From NCBI RefSeq assembly GCF_003751085.1, contig NZ_RJJY01000001.1:5270001-5334000 (forward strand): DNA of 64,000 bases, read 5' to 3'. Made by a program: the position numbers and the translations under genes. Position 1 is the first letter of the stretch. Every line of letters starts with the position of its first letter. Of this stretch, positions 8,215-17,540 are shown one piece after another. This stretch comes from Micromonospora sp. Llam0. Lineage in GTDB: Bacteria > Actinomycetota > Actinomycetes > Mycobacteriales > Micromonosporaceae. Below the pieces are notes generated by a model. The model searched no databases. It was given only the letters and a program-made list of their open reading frames with translations, and was not told the DNA's origin.

Positions 8215-11200
8215 GGTGGATAGTCCTACCAGATGTGGCGGTCAGCCAACGACCCGGAACCCACAGCGACTGACTCGCCGGTGACGTCAACGGCAACTGG
8301 TAACCATCCAACATGGCCGGCTCCGGTTTGCGGGCCGGCACCAGCAGCAGCCGCGCCGCCGGCCGGGGCCGGGTCAGATCCGCCAACTCCGCCAGCAGCT
8401 CCACCTGGCCGTACCGGGCCAGCGGCGCCGCCTCGGTCAACAGCACCGGCGCGTCCGTGGCCAGCGCCGCCCGCAGCGCCGGCACCACCTCGTGCCGGAC
8501 CAGATCCACCAGGCTACGGAAGTTCGCGTCGGTGGCCGAGCCGGAGTCCGCCGCCACCAGCGCCTGCCACGGGTAGCCGAGCGCCCGCAGCCGGTCCAGC
8601 AGAATCCCGGTCACGTCCACCTCGGTCAGCGCCAGCCGGGTCAGCAGCTCCCGCCGGGCCACGGCCAGCTCCCGCAACGGCGTCAGCACCGCCAGGAACG
8701 CCCGCCGGTCGATCGCCCCGGCCAGCTTCGCCGCCACCTCATCGGCCTGCCACAGCGGCGGGGCGAACCCGCCGGTGACCGTGGCACCCCGGGTGCCGCT
8801 GAGCACCGACGGCAGCGCCGGCGGCGCGTACACCCGCTGCTCGGGATCCCAGTCAAGCCCGGCAATGTTCAAGACCAGTTTGTCGAGCTCCGGCCGGCCC
8901 GGCAGCTGCTGCGCGCGTGGGAAACGGGCCCGTACCCGGCCGATGATCTCGTCCTCGCGCAGCCGCTGCCCGGCGATGCTGCCAGCGGCCAACCGCAACG
9001 CCCGCTCGGCCGGCAGGTCCACCGGGTAGAGCTGGCCCTGCCCGTTGACGTCGGCCCGGCCGTTACTGCCGGCGGCCGCCAGCTGCAGCAGCCGCAGCTC
9101 CGGCACCACCGGCATCGTCGGCGGCGGCGGGACCGCAGCCAGCTCCGCCACCGCCCGCTGCCGGGTCGGCAGCGGATCGGCCACCGCCAACTCGGTTGCG
9201 CGGCTGCCGAGCGCCACCACGTACGACAGCAGGTCGGCGGCGGTGGTCGTCGCCGCCGGATCCACCGGCTCCCGGCCCACCAGCACCGTCGACGAGGCAC
9301 GGAACCGCTGGATCGCCAACCGGGCGTCCCCGCCGGTGGCCAGCTCCGTCTCCACCGCCGCCCGGACCAGGCCGACCGCCTGAGCGGTGCGCTTCGGCTC
9401 CGACGTGAACGAGCCGTGCGTGGCGATCAACGCATCGGCCAGCTCCGCGGCCGACATCACCGACCCCCGGCTCTCCACCAGGGCGACGATCTCGTCGCGT
9501 ACCGCCGACACGAGCTCGTTGCCCGACCAGACCTGCACCTGCTTGCGCAACAGGGTCGAAATCTGCGGCTGGGTCTGGCCGGTCCGGCGCGCCACCTCCC
9601 CCTGGGTCGGCCAGTGCACCCACGTGTCGTCGCCCGGTGCCGGCTCCTGGCCCAGCAGCACCGCCAACGTCGTCCGACGCTTGCTCGTGCGGCCCGTCTC
9701 CGCCGGCAGCAGCGCGGCGCAGAGCGTCTCCATGCCCCGCGTCGCCACCCCGGCGGCCTGCTGGCCGTCGCCGCCCTTTTCCGCCCCATCGACATCGCCG
9801 ACGCCGTCTGCCGGGTCGGCCGCCAGCAGCGGGCGCAGCGACCGGGCGTACGACAGGATCTCCTTGCGGGTCGCGTCCGGCACACCCTGCGCGGTGACCA
9901 GCCTGGCCGGTTTGGCCTGGAGCAGATCCCGCACGGTGACCAACCCGAGCCGGCGCACCGCCGAGCGGGCCCGCTCCGTCAGCGGCGACTGCTCCAACAC
10001 GGTGTCCAGGCTTGCCACTGACACCGCCGCCGGCGACGCCAGCCCGCCGCCGGCCACCGGCACCTTACGGAAGATGTCCCGCCAGGCGTCGAGCATCTCC
10101 TCGGCGGTGTCGAACCGGTCGGCCGTCTCCCGGGCCAACGCCCGGCCGAAGAAGTCGACCAGCCGGTCCGCGACCGCTGGCTCGAACATCGCCGGATCCA
10201 GGGTCACCTCGTCGCTGACCGCCGCCGGATTGGCCCCACCCCACTCCGGCAGCGACCCCGTCGCCATCTCGAACAACGTCACTGCGGCGGCGAACCGCTC
10301 CGCCGCCCGGTCGTAGCGCAGCCGCTTCGGCGGACCCAGGAACGGATCCAGGTAGCCGGCGGTGCCGGCGCTCAGCTGGTCCGTCGGGGTCGCGGAGAGC
10401 GAAAAGTCGAAAACGCACAGATGCGGCTGCCGGTCCTTGGAATTCAGCGGTCGGGCCGCAAGGTTCGCCGGCTTCAGATCCCGGTGCCAGATCCCCACCT
10501 CGTCGAGGTAGACGACGATCTCCAGCAGGTCCCGGCCGTACCGCTCCAGCAGATCCAGCGTCAGCCGGCCGCCCTGCAGCTCCTCGGCGAGGGTCCGCTC
10601 CCCCGCGCTCTCCATCAGCAGCGCCGTCCGGCCACCGACCGTGATCGGCCCCTGCACCAACGCGGCCACCCGCCGGTCCCGCAGCTTGCCCAGCGTCTCC
10701 GCCTCCACCGCCAGCCGGGCGGCGTGCTGCTCGTCGCGGGCCACCTTCAACACCAGCCGCCGGCCGTCCTTGCCGTCGACCGCCGGCTCGCTGACCAGCA
10801 GCGCCAGCGCCGTCGAACCGGCACCCAGGCGGCTCTGCACGGTGTAACCGATGTCGAGGACGTCGCCCTTGCGGGCAACGAGCGAATCGACCACCGGCTC
10901 CGGCTCCGGTGCCGTCAGCTCATCCCACACCTGCTCCAGGCGGGACCGGAACGCGGCGACACTCGGCGACCGGCGCGTCGGATCCCCCCGGGTCGCGTCG
11001 TAGACGGCGTCGACCAACGCCGCCGGCATGCCGTCGACCGCCGCCGCCAGGTTCACCCCACTGTCGCGTACGGCCGTCGCCAGCTCCTCGGCGCTGCCCG
11101 CCGGCGGCTGACCGGCGAAGATCCGGTAGCCGACCACGCCGAGCGCGAAAATGTCCAACTGGTGGCCGGGCGGACGGCCCTGCATCGCCGCTTCCGGCGC

Positions 11201-12469
11201 CTGGTAGCGCCGTACCTCGTCGTCGTGCAGCAACGTCAGACTGCCCGGGTCCGTCGACGAACCACCGGTACGGGTCAACCGGGTGTCTGCCAGCCGGCCA
11301 CCGGTCTGCCAGTTCGTCACCACCAGCTGCGGACGCGACGAATCCGGATCACATACGTACACCGCGCCCGGATGCAGCGCCCGGTGCGCCAGCCGACGCG
11401 AATGCGCGTAGTCGACGATTTCCGCCAGGTCACCCAGCAGGTGCAGCCGCTGCGCCAACGTCAGCCGGTCACCCCGCTCCACCAGATGCTGGTCCAGGCG
11501 TACCCACTGCTGCTGATGGTCGAAGATCAGCGCCGGGCCCAGCGGATGATCGACCAGGTCGTGCGCCTGGGCGATCCCCGGGTGGTGGATGCCCTGCAGC
11601 AGCCGGAACTCCCGCTCGGCGGCGGCCCGGATCGCCGGGATCTCCTCCTCCGGAGCCCGGCTGGTCAGATAGAACCGCACCCGGCGCAGCAGCGCGGTGT
11701 CCATCACGTGCCCGGCGATGAAATCCTGCCAGCCGACGCCCTCAGCGAACGGACGCGGATGCATCAGCAGCTGCCCCACCTTGCGGTCGGCCACCGACGG
11801 GCGGATCTTCGCCCCCTTGACCAGAGCGACGATCTCCCGCCCCCGGGCCTCGTCGACCAGGTGGGCCGGGTTACGCGGCGCGGCCGTCAGCATCTCCCGC
11901 AGGCTCGGCAGACCCGATTCGGGCGCATCGTGCAGGCCGTACACATGCTGGCGGCCGATCGCATCCAGCTGCGACCGCATCGACCGGGCGTGCAGGAACA
12001 CCGCCGCCCCGATGAACGGCGTACGGACCGGCTCGGCGGGCGGCTGACCGGCCGGCCGGCGCCGCTGACCCGCCTGCTTGCGCTGCTGCTCGGTCTGCCT
12101 GCGCTGCTGCTGCCGGGCGTAGTGGTCGATCAGGCTCGCCAGCCGCTTCGCCTTACGGTTGGCCAGGATCGTCGGATTGTCCTGCGGGATCAGCCTGGAC
12201 GTCTTCGTCGCCCGGTGCACCCACTGGCTGCCGTCGCCGTACAGCTCACCCAGCCAGTGCTTGAGCTCCACGACGTACAGCCCGCTGGGGGTGAGCACCA
12301 GCGCGTCGACCTCGTTGATCGAGCCGTCGGACGCGACGAACTCGATGTTGGCCCAGACGTGGTACGGGTCGACATCCGGCAGGTACGAGGCCAGCTCCCG
12401 CAGGCCCTCCCGCTCCCACTCGTACCCACTGGGGTTGATCTGCTCCCACCTCGGCGAGTCCTGGCGCAC
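8168..12469 (-). CDS. pglW: BREX-2 serine/threonine kinase PglW with NERD domain
   Basis: 1,433 residues. The NERD nuclease-related domain is at about residues 25-170 (NEVDALVLTPSGLYVVELK). Two kinase domains follow. The first (about 290-530) looks like a pseudokinase, with HRALHPG in place of HRDLKP and no DFG. The second (about 560-830) has the ATP lysine in LVLKVAR and a catalytic IWHRDLKPANLA, with DFS for DFG. Later parts contain a helix-hairpin-helix-like segment near 870 and an HTH-like segment around 1000 (GEVARRTGQTQPQISTLL). PglW is the regulatory kinase of type 2 BREX. The frame is open to 12751, but the family start (RQDSPRWEQI...) and a -10 six bases upstream support GTG at 12469. 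The 3' end overlaps the DUF3696 ATPase, so the last residues may have been altered by insertion of the cassette. Confidence 0.93.
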   Translation of the reverse strand: MRQDSPRWEQINPSGYEWEREGLRELASYLPDVDPYHVWANIEFVASDGSINEVDALVLTPSGLYVVELKHWLGELYGDGSQWVHRATKTSRLIPQDNPTILANRKAKRLASLIDHYARQQQRRQTEQQRKQAGQRRRPAGQPPAEPVRTPFIGAAVFLHARSMRSQLDAIGRQHVYGLHDAPESGLPSLREMLTAAPRNPAHLVDEARGREIVALVKGAKIRPSVADRKVGQLLMHPRPFAEGVGWQDFIAGHVMDTALLRRVRFYLTSRAPEEEIPAIRAAAEREFRLLQGIHHPGIAQAHDLVDHPLGPALIFDHQQQWVRLDQHLVERGDRLTLAQRLHLLGDLAEIVDYAHSRRLAHRALHPGAVYVCDPDSSRPQLVVTNWQTGGRLADTRLTRTGGSSTDPGSLTLLHDDEVRRYQAPEAAMQGRPPGHQLDIFALGVVGYRIFAGQPPAGSAEELATAVRDSGVNLAAAVDGMPAALVDAVYDATRGDPTRRSPSVAAFRSRLEQVWDELTAPEPEPVVDSLVARKGDVLDIGYTVQSRLGAGSTALALLVSEPAVDGKDGRRLVLKVARDEQHAARLAVEAETLGKLRDRRVAALVQGPITVGGRTALLMESAGERTLAEELQGGRLTLDLLERYGRDLLEIVVYLDEVGIWHRDLKPANLAARPLNSKDRQPHLCVFDFSLSATPTDQLSAGTAGYLDPFLGPPKRLRYDRAAERFAAAVTLFEMATGSLPEWGGANPAAVSDEVTLDPAMFEPAVADRLVDFFGRALARETADRFDTAEEMLDAWRDIFRKVPVAGGGLASPAAVSVASLDTVLEQSPLTERARSAVRRLGLVTVRDLLQAKPARLVTAQGVPDATRKEILSYARSLRPLLAADPADGVGDVDGAEKGGDGQQAAGVATRGMETLCAALLPAETGRTSKRRTTLAVLLGQEPAPGDDTWVHWPTQGEVARRTGQTQPQISTLLRKQVQVWSGNELVSAVRDEIVALVESRGSVMSAAELADALIATHGSFTSEPKRTAQAVGLVRAAVETELATGGDARLAIQRFRASSTVLVGREPVDPAATTTAADLLSYVVALGSRATELAVADPLPTRQRAVAELAAVPPPPTMPVVPELRLLQLAAAGSNGRADVNGQGQLYPVDLPAERALRLAAGSIAGQRLREDEIIGRVRARFPRAQQLPGRPELDKLVLNIAGLDWDPEQRVYAPPALPSVLSGTRGATVTGGFAPPLWQADEVAAKLAGAIDRRAFLAVLTPLRELAVARRELLTRLALTEVDVTGILLDRLRALGYPWQALVAADSGSATDANFRSLVDLVRHEVVPALRAALATDAPVLLTEAAPLARYGQVELLAELADLTRPRPAARLLLVPARKPEPAMLDGYQLPLTSPASQSLWVPGRWLTATSGRTIHHAHPTAASGELPRVP

Positions 12470-12475
12470 CGACCG

Positions 12476-12481
12476 ACGGTA
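12476..12481 (-). promoter_or_regulatory. -10 element of a leaderless pglW promoter
   Basis: On the minus strand TACCGT is followed by six bases and the pglW GTG. No Shine-Dalgarno is visible. The 106-bp gap to the divergent gene at 12576 therefore carries two back-to-back leaderless promoters. Confidence 0.45.
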
Positions 12482-12563
12482 GCAACGATCCGCCCGTACG
12501 CCGATCGCCCGTCCGGCCGGCACTCGACTCACACAGTGTCCGATGATGATCGTGGTGTTCTTG

Positions 12564-12569
12564 TAGATT
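12564..12569 (+). promoter_or_regulatory. -10 element of a leaderless promoter for the 294-residue gene
   Basis: TAGATT is followed by six bases and ATG, with no ribosome site between. The -35 region is not clear. Confidence 0.45.
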
Positions 12570-12575
12570 CCCGGT

Positions 12576-13460
12576 ATGGCATCCACGAATGACAGCGTGG
12601 CCTGGCAGGTCAGGCTGTCGGAGCGGCTCTTTCGCCTCAAGGAGTCCCTCGCGCGGGATGAAGGGCTGGAGCTGGACTTCTCGCCGGAATCCTTAGCCGG
12701 GCTGGAAGCGTTTCTGACCTCCTCGTACGAAGACACGGAAGACGTGCGCACCGACGAGGATGGTGAGTGGATCGCCGAGGGGGCCGCAGCCTATGTCGGT
12801 GAGTTGCTGCTGCGATCGGCCGGTGGCCACTGGGGGGAGGAGAAGGATCCGGCACCGTGGAACGTTCCGCCGATCCACGCCGACCAGGCCTTGGCGCTGC
12901 CACCTCTGGCTCCGCTGGGCTTGGTGCTGGCAGCGGTAGGCGGCGAGGGCGTGCTGCGGCGGCAGTACGCCGAGTGGACCGAGGCGGTGCGGGCCTATCA
13001 GGCCGGCCATCCGTCCTGGTCGCCGGCAAAACGGTGGACACCGGTCGTCGACCCGGTGCCGGTCGAGCAGTCCGAGCACGAATACCTGGCAAATTGGCTG
13101 GCCACGCAGGAACGAGCATTCCCCGGCTGGGTTCAGCAGTACGGCATGGGCATCACATGGGACTTCTCGCGTGCGTCTCTGGAGGCACTGGGCACGCTAC
13201 TCCTGACGTGTGATGTGACGAACGCCGACTTCTTGAACGTAGCCGCCTGGTACGCCGGGGAGACGATGCGACGAGTGCGCGGCGGTGTCTGGAAATACCG
13301 GCACGGCGATCCGGATGCCAGCCCGTACCTTGGCCAGCCCTACCTCCGACAGCGGTCCGAAGACGGCGCCTTCGGGCGGCCCGTTCTGGCGATCAAGATA
13401 AGCCTGCGGCAGAACGACTTCAGCCATCTCCTGCGGCAGTACGACGCATACGTCTCCTAA
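12576..13460 (+). CDS. Conserved-looking protein of unknown function, two-repeat architecture
   Basis: 294 residues, soluble, with no signal peptide or membrane segment. I do not recognise the family. It seems to have two related halves: AAYVGELLLRSAGGHW at about residues 70-85 and AAWYAGETMRRVRGGVWKY at about 222-240 share the A-Y-GE-x-R-GG-W pattern, each followed by an acidic/proline stretch. Small proteins with this type of layout are often immunity-like or housekeeping DUFs, but no function is claimed. It is divergent from pglW and has its own leaderless promoter, so it need not belong to BREX. Confidence 0.7.
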   Translation: MASTNDSVAWQVRLSERLFRLKESLARDEGLELDFSPESLAGLEAFLTSSYEDTEDVRTDEDGEWIAEGAAAYVGELLLRSAGGHWGEEKDPAPWNVPPIHADQALALPPLAPLGLVLAAVGGEGVLRRQYAEWTEAVRAYQAGHPSWSPAKRWTPVVDPVPVEQSEHEYLANWLATQERAFPGWVQQYGMGITWDFSRASLEALGTLLLTCDVTNADFLNVAAWYAGETMRRVRGGVWKYRHGDPDASPYLGQPYLRQRSEDGAFGRPVLAIKISLRQNDFSHLLRQYDAYVS

Positions 13461-13468
13461 CACATCGA

Positions 13469-13501
13469 TTGACACAATCGTCAAGTCTGAGAAACTAGAC
13501 A
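13469..13501 (+). promoter_or_regulatory. Candidate promoter of the secreted-protein operon
   Basis: A consensus -35 TTGACA lies at 13469-13474. Possible -10 elements are GAAACT (13491-13496, 16-bp spacer) or TAGACA (13496-13501). The gene that follows has an ordinary ribosome site, GAGGGGCC. Confidence 0.4.
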
Positions 13502-13528
13502 CAAGATTCGCCGACCGAGGGGCCGATC

Positions 13529-15760
13529 ATGGTTCGTCTTCGTCCAACGTGCCGTGCGCTTGCCCTGTTGGTCGTGCTGTGCACGATGCTGCAACTAACC
13601 ATCGGGATGTCGCCGGCGCTGGCCGGCCCGACGCCGATGTCCACCGCCGCGCCCAGCAAATGGAACGACCCGCTACCAGGCTACGGCCTCGACGATCCGC
13701 CGCTCGTCGGGCCATTGGAGGCGTTCAGCTACATCGCTTCCCCACACCTACTTATGTGGGCCGACCTTGATCCACCGACCGAGGACGAACTGCTCGGCTT
13801 GAAGCCCCGCGAGGAGTACCTATACGGCACCGTCTACCGCATGTTTGCGGAGTGGGACGAAAAGTACGGCGAGGCGATGGCCGGCAGGCCCGCCGCCGAG
13901 GTCAAAGCGAAATGGCGGACGTTCGTCAGGCGGCACGTGGCCGGCGTTGACAGCAACAGCCGGGGCGTCGCCTATGCCGAGTGGCTGTGGGGCAAGCTCG
14001 GCATCGCCGGCTCGCCGCAGTGGATATTCGATCAGCGGGTCCACCCTGACATCCCGGTCGAGCCCGACGCGTACCCGGCCAGCGACGCCATAAAGCGAAT
14101 ATACGAGGCCAAGGACACCCAGAGACTGAGCAAGCGCGCGCAGAATCAGCTCGGCGGATACGTCAAACTCGTAGACGCCACAGGCAACCAAGTATTTTAC
14201 ATCTCCCGCATCAAGCCGATCAAGAGCACGCTGAATCTGATAAGGGCAGCGAACGAGGAGACGAAGATCAACAAGGCCCGCGCGGCGGCGGGATTAGAGC
14301 CGGTTCCGGCCATCGTCGTCCGCCTCTATCCGGCGATCCCGCAGCCCGTCGCGCGGCCCGACCCGGACCACGTGACGGCGCTGGCTCGCCGAGGCATCGA
14401 TGCTGCGGTCTCTGTTCCACCGACGGGCGGCGATGGAATCATGATGGCACCGGGTGCGGGCCAGCACCCTGTCGACGGCGCGCTGGGCGACGCAATCACC
14501 CACTCGCCAGACTCTCCAGAGGAGGCCGCATTCAGCCAGGAGGTAACTAACGGGCTCGGCATCGACCTAGGCAACGAGGACTTAGGCGCGGACGCGGTCG
14601 GCGGCGTTGACTTCGCCACTCTCGAACTGCGCTACGTCTCCGACACCTACCACGGCGGCTCCGGCTTGGCGTACGCGTTCAGCGCCGAGCCCACGCCGGA
14701 GAACAGCCCCTCCTACGGCGGGCAGCGCGCCGCGCTGCTGGCCTCCGACGCGTTCTTCGTTTGGATGGCGCTCCCGACCAGTGCGTTCACGGTCAACCTC
14801 AATCCGGACGAACCTGAGCGAATTATGGACACGCAGTTCAGCAAGACCGACGCTGGTCGGGTCCTGCTAGAAGCCGACCTTCAGATGAAGAAGACCGTCG
14901 CCAAGCTCATTCATCCTGAGTCCCCGACAGGGAAACCCTTCTGGACGGGCCTAGACGGCGAAAAGTGTGTGTCGATGCGGCAATGGATCGTGCCGGCACC
15001 GGCTGTGGTCCACGAAGACCAGAACCAGCTCTACATCATCGACGCACCGCTGTCGGTCAAGATGGAGACCGAAGTCGTCAACTCGGTCGGGGTTGGCGGT
15101 ATGGATCCTGGCTGCCCGGGTCAGACCGAGGCGGACACCAAACGCAACGAGACTCTGTTTCGCGCGCTGATCCTGCCTCAGGTCGAGGAGGCGGTGAACA
15201 ACGCACCGGAGTACGCCGACCTGCGCCGAGTCTACGTCAGCCGAGTCGCCGCCGAGTGGTACCGCGAACGCAGCGCCACCAAGCGCACCGCGTACTCCGA
15301 TCTGATCGACCAAGGCAACGTCGACGACTGGACCGCCCGCGAGCCGTGGAGCCCAATCGAGGTCTGGCAGCGCTACGTCAGGTCCTACACCGACGGCGAG
15401 TTCACGTTCGAACAGCGAACCGAGCGCGGTGACGTCATCGAGATCGCAACCTACGTCTACGGCGGCGTTGACTTGACTGATATCCCCCGCTCCCGGCTCA
15501 GCGGCGACGCATTCGCCCAGCAGCGGCCCGAACTGCCCTCAGCCGTCGGCCAGGCCCCCTACACTCCGGTCATCGAGGAAGAAGAGAACTTGGTCTGGCT
15601 CGGCGGCCAGACCACCGCCCGCCCACTGACCGAATTGCAGGTGGTCCGACGCAGCCCCACCTCGGCTCCGGCATTCTGGATACTGACCACGTCACCGTTC
15701 CTGCTGTGGATAATTGGCGGCGCACTCCTACTCGTTCGACGACGGGTGCGGGCATCATGA
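13529..15760 (+). CDS. Large secreted protein with C-terminal membrane anchor, unknown function
   Basis: 743 residues. An N-terminal signal peptide is evident (positive RLRPTCR, hydrophobic LALLVVLCTMLQL, then SPALAGP). A single transmembrane segment lies near residues 717-737, followed by RRRVRAS, so most of the protein is outside the cell. The exported part contains a charged helical section (about 100-280) and a central block around 400-470 (RIMDTQFSKTDAGRVLLEADLQMKKTVAKL cannot be assigned by me; key residues are the DAGRVLLEAD run). I know similar text in bacterial proteins of unknown function. The stop codon overlaps the next ATG by four bases, so it forms an operon with the membrane protein that follows. 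Confidence 0.8.
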   Translation: MVRLRPTCRALALLVVLCTMLQLTIGMSPALAGPTPMSTAAPSKWNDPLPGYGLDDPPLVGPLEAFSYIASPHLLMWADLDPPTEDELLGLKPREEYLYGTVYRMFAEWDEKYGEAMAGRPAAEVKAKWRTFVRRHVAGVDSNSRGVAYAEWLWGKLGIAGSPQWIFDQRVHPDIPVEPDAYPASDAIKRIYEAKDTQRLSKRAQNQLGGYVKLVDATGNQVFYISRIKPIKSTLNLIRAANEETKINKARAAAGLEPVPAIVVRLYPAIPQPVARPDPDHVTALARRGIDAAVSVPPTGGDGIMMAPGAGQHPVDGALGDAITHSPDSPEEAAFSQEVTNGLGIDLGNEDLGADAVGGVDFATLELRYVSDTYHGGSGLAYAFSAEPTPENSPSYGGQRAALLASDAFFVWMALPTSAFTVNLNPDEPERIMDTQFSKTDAGRVLLEADLQMKKTVAKLIHPESPTGKPFWTGLDGEKCVSMRQWIVPAPAVVHEDQNQLYIIDAPLSVKMETEVVNSVGVGGMDPGCPGQTEADTKRNETLFRALILPQVEEAVNNAPEYADLRRVYVSRVAAEWYRERSATKRTAYSDLIDQGNVDDWTAREPWSPIEVWQRYVRSYTDGEFTFEQRTERGDVIEIATYVYGGVDLTDIPRSRLSGDAFAQQRPELPSAVGQAPYTPVIEEEENLVWLGGQTTARPLTELQVVRRSPTSAPAFWILTTSPFLLWIIGGALLLVRRRVRAS

Positions 15761-16434
15761 CCCGTACCCAGTTATCCACTCCCCGCCCGGCGGTGGTCTT
15801 CGCGGCCGCCTTTCTGCTAGCCGGCATCGTCGCCGCGCAGATTTCCTCGGCAGCTGGAAGCATCTATGCCATCCCGTACGCGTCGCGTTTCTACAGCGAC
15901 CAGGCAGGCGATGAATCGGGGGGACAGCTCGCCGTCGTCGGCCTGGTGTTGCTGGCTGCCCTGTCATTGCTGACCGCTGTGATCTACGCCGTCCTCGCCC
16001 TACTGACAGCTCGCGGTCTGAACGCGGCGCGCGTGCTCACTTTAGTCATGATCAGCCTCTCTGTCATCCTGTGCATGGCGACCCTCATCCTTACCCCGTA
16101 CCAGTCTCTTGACTGGTACCGCCGGCTCTCCCTCATCACGACATGGGTGACGTTCGTGTTCGCGATCGCGTCGGGGCTGCTGGTGGCTCTGCCTCGTGCG
16201 CAGGCGTACTTCCGCCCCGACCGACGGCCTCTCCAACCATTCACTCCCCTGACGCGGCAGCCACAGTCCTCATACCCGCCGCCACTGACCGCACCCCCGG
16301 TTGTGCCGCACCCCGGCGCAGCCCAGACAAGACAGGAAGTGGTGTCCGAGGTAGCCGAACCCGGAAGACACCAAACCGCTCCACTTCCCATCCATCCGCC
16401 GATAGCCATCGTTACCAAGAGAAATAAAAGTTAG
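15757..16434 (+). CDS. Four-helix integral membrane protein with proline-rich cytoplasmic tail
   Basis: 225 residues. Four hydrophobic segments are visible at roughly 10-30, 48-75, 84-106 and 118-142, then a Pro/Thr/Gln-rich tail. It is translationally coupled to the large secreted protein (ATGA overlap), which suggests one membrane complex of unknown role. Its stop codon TAG is partly made by the first base of the IS630 element; without the insertion the same position would read TAA, so the protein is not truncated. Confidence 0.75.
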   Translation: MTRTQLSTPRPAVVFAAAFLLAGIVAAQISSAAGSIYAIPYASRFYSDQAGDESGGQLAVVGLVLLAALSLLTAVIYAVLALLTARGLNAARVLTLVMISLSVILCMATLILTPYQSLDWYRRLSLITTWVTFVFAIASGLLVALPRAQAYFRPDRRPLQPFTPLTRQPQSSYPPPLTAPPVVPHPGAAQTRQEVVSEVAEPGRHQTAPLPIHPPIAIVTKRNKS

Positions 16435-17540
16435 CGGACTCAAGAAACCCTATTCGGTGATGTAGCGTAGGCTCGGGTCAGCGAAGAATGCGCGCACGAT
16501 CTGCGGGGTTTCCTGGAGGCGCTGCAGAGCATTTTCCGCCGCGCCCATCAGTTCGCCGAGGCTGCGCACCACCTTCTTTCCGATTTGGTCATGCTTGACG
16601 TTCTTCCACACCCACTCATCGGGGTTGAGCTCCGGCGAGTACGGCGGAAGGATAAAGAGGCGCAGTCGATTGCCCACTTCCTCAGAGGCAAGGAACGTAG
16701 CCACCTTTTTCGCCGTATGGGCACTGGAGCCATCGACAACGAGGAAAATCTTCCCGGACACGTCGTGCAACAACTGCTTTAGGAACTCGATGAACTTGGC
16801 TGCGGTCATGCTGCCGCCGAACAGAGAGAAGTGGATCGCACCCTTGCTGCTGATCGCTGAGATCATGTTTACTGACAATCGCTTACCAGTGCCGATTACG
16901 ACCGGGGTTTTTCCGACAGGAGCCCAAGTGGTTCCGGAATGGTAGTCAGTTCGTACACCGGACTCGTCTCCCCAGTAGATCACTGCGTCCTGAGCTGCGG
17001 CTTCTTCCTTGATCGCGGGGTACGTCTCCTCCTTCCAGCGGCGCACTAGATCTGGGTTCTGCTCGTAGGCGCGCACTAGCGGGCGCTGGGGAGACATTCC
17101 CATTCGGTGTAGCAGCCGCCCAACCGAGGGAAGGGATAGCGACACACCGAATTCTCGCTCTATAAGGTCGGCCACGATCTTGCGGGTCCACAGCCCAAAG
17201 TCAAACTCCAGCTGTTGCGGGTTCTTCTTCAGAAGAGCATACAGTCGCGCTTCTTGAATTCCCGAGAGTTTCGGTGGTCTACCTGTCCCCGATCTCACGG
17301 CCAAGGCTTCGGGCCCGCGATCACGGTAAGCTGCAATCCATCCGAACACCGTAGACCGGCCACAGTCCAGCGCCGCCGCTATCTGCGCAACGCTCGCTCC
17401 GTTCTCGGCCATACGCAAAGCGATCTGCCGAGTCTGTTCCAGCTCAGCCCTTGGAATCCGCTTTTCATCTTTCCTCGACACCAAATCAGGAGATCACAGA
17501 TCAGGGCTTGCCGCAATACCTGACACTCTTTTGACTCCAG
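16434..17540 (-). mobile_element. IS630-family insertion sequence, about 1.1 kb
   Basis: The element is bounded by TA dinucleotides at 16432-16433 and 17541-17542, the target duplication typical of the IS630/Tc1 group. Imperfect terminal inverted repeats are visible: GCGGACTCAAGAAACCC at the left end and, in reverse complement, CTGGAGTCAAAAGAGTG at the right, sharing GGAxTCAAxAxA. One intact transposase lies between them. It landed exactly at the junction of two membrane-protein genes. Confidence 0.8.
16450..17484 (-). CDS. IS630-family transposase (DDE)
   Basis: 344 residues. The N-terminal part is a helix-turn-helix with a linker (SVAQIAAALDCGRSTVFGWI), then a winged helix. The catalytic triad of the IS630/mariner type is intact: Asp in YWGDESGV (about residue 172), Asp in FLVVDGSSAH (about 247) and Glu in PPYSPELNPDEWVW (about 281-294). 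The frame appears intact, so the element may still be mobile. The start is TTG at 17484 or GTG at 17481; neither has a clear ribosome site. Confidence 0.9.
   Translation of the reverse strand: MVSRKDEKRIPRAELEQTRQIALRMAENGASVAQIAAALDCGRSTVFGWIAAYRDRGPEALAVRSGTGRPPKLSGIQEARLYALLKKNPQQLEFDFGLWTRKIVADLIEREFGVSLSLPSVGRLLHRMGMSPQRPLVRAYEQNPDLVRRWKEETYPAIKEEAAAQDAVIYWGDESGVRTDYHSGTTWAPVGKTPVVIGTGKRLSVNMISAISSKGAIHFSLFGGSMTAAKFIEFLKQLLHDVSGKIFLVVDGSSAHTAKKVATFLASEEVGNRLRLFILPPYSPELNPDEWVWKNVKHDQIGKKVVRSLGELMGAAENALQRLQETPQIVRAFFADPSLRYITE

Noticed and set aside
10421..12592. Plus-strand 723-codon open frame
   Set aside because: Shadow of pglW; no recognisable domain and extreme Arg/Pro/Leu content.
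12470..12751. N-terminal extension of PglW to the ATG at 12751
   Set aside because: It overlaps the divergent 294-residue gene, is Ser-rich, and the family start plus -10 point to GTG at 12469.
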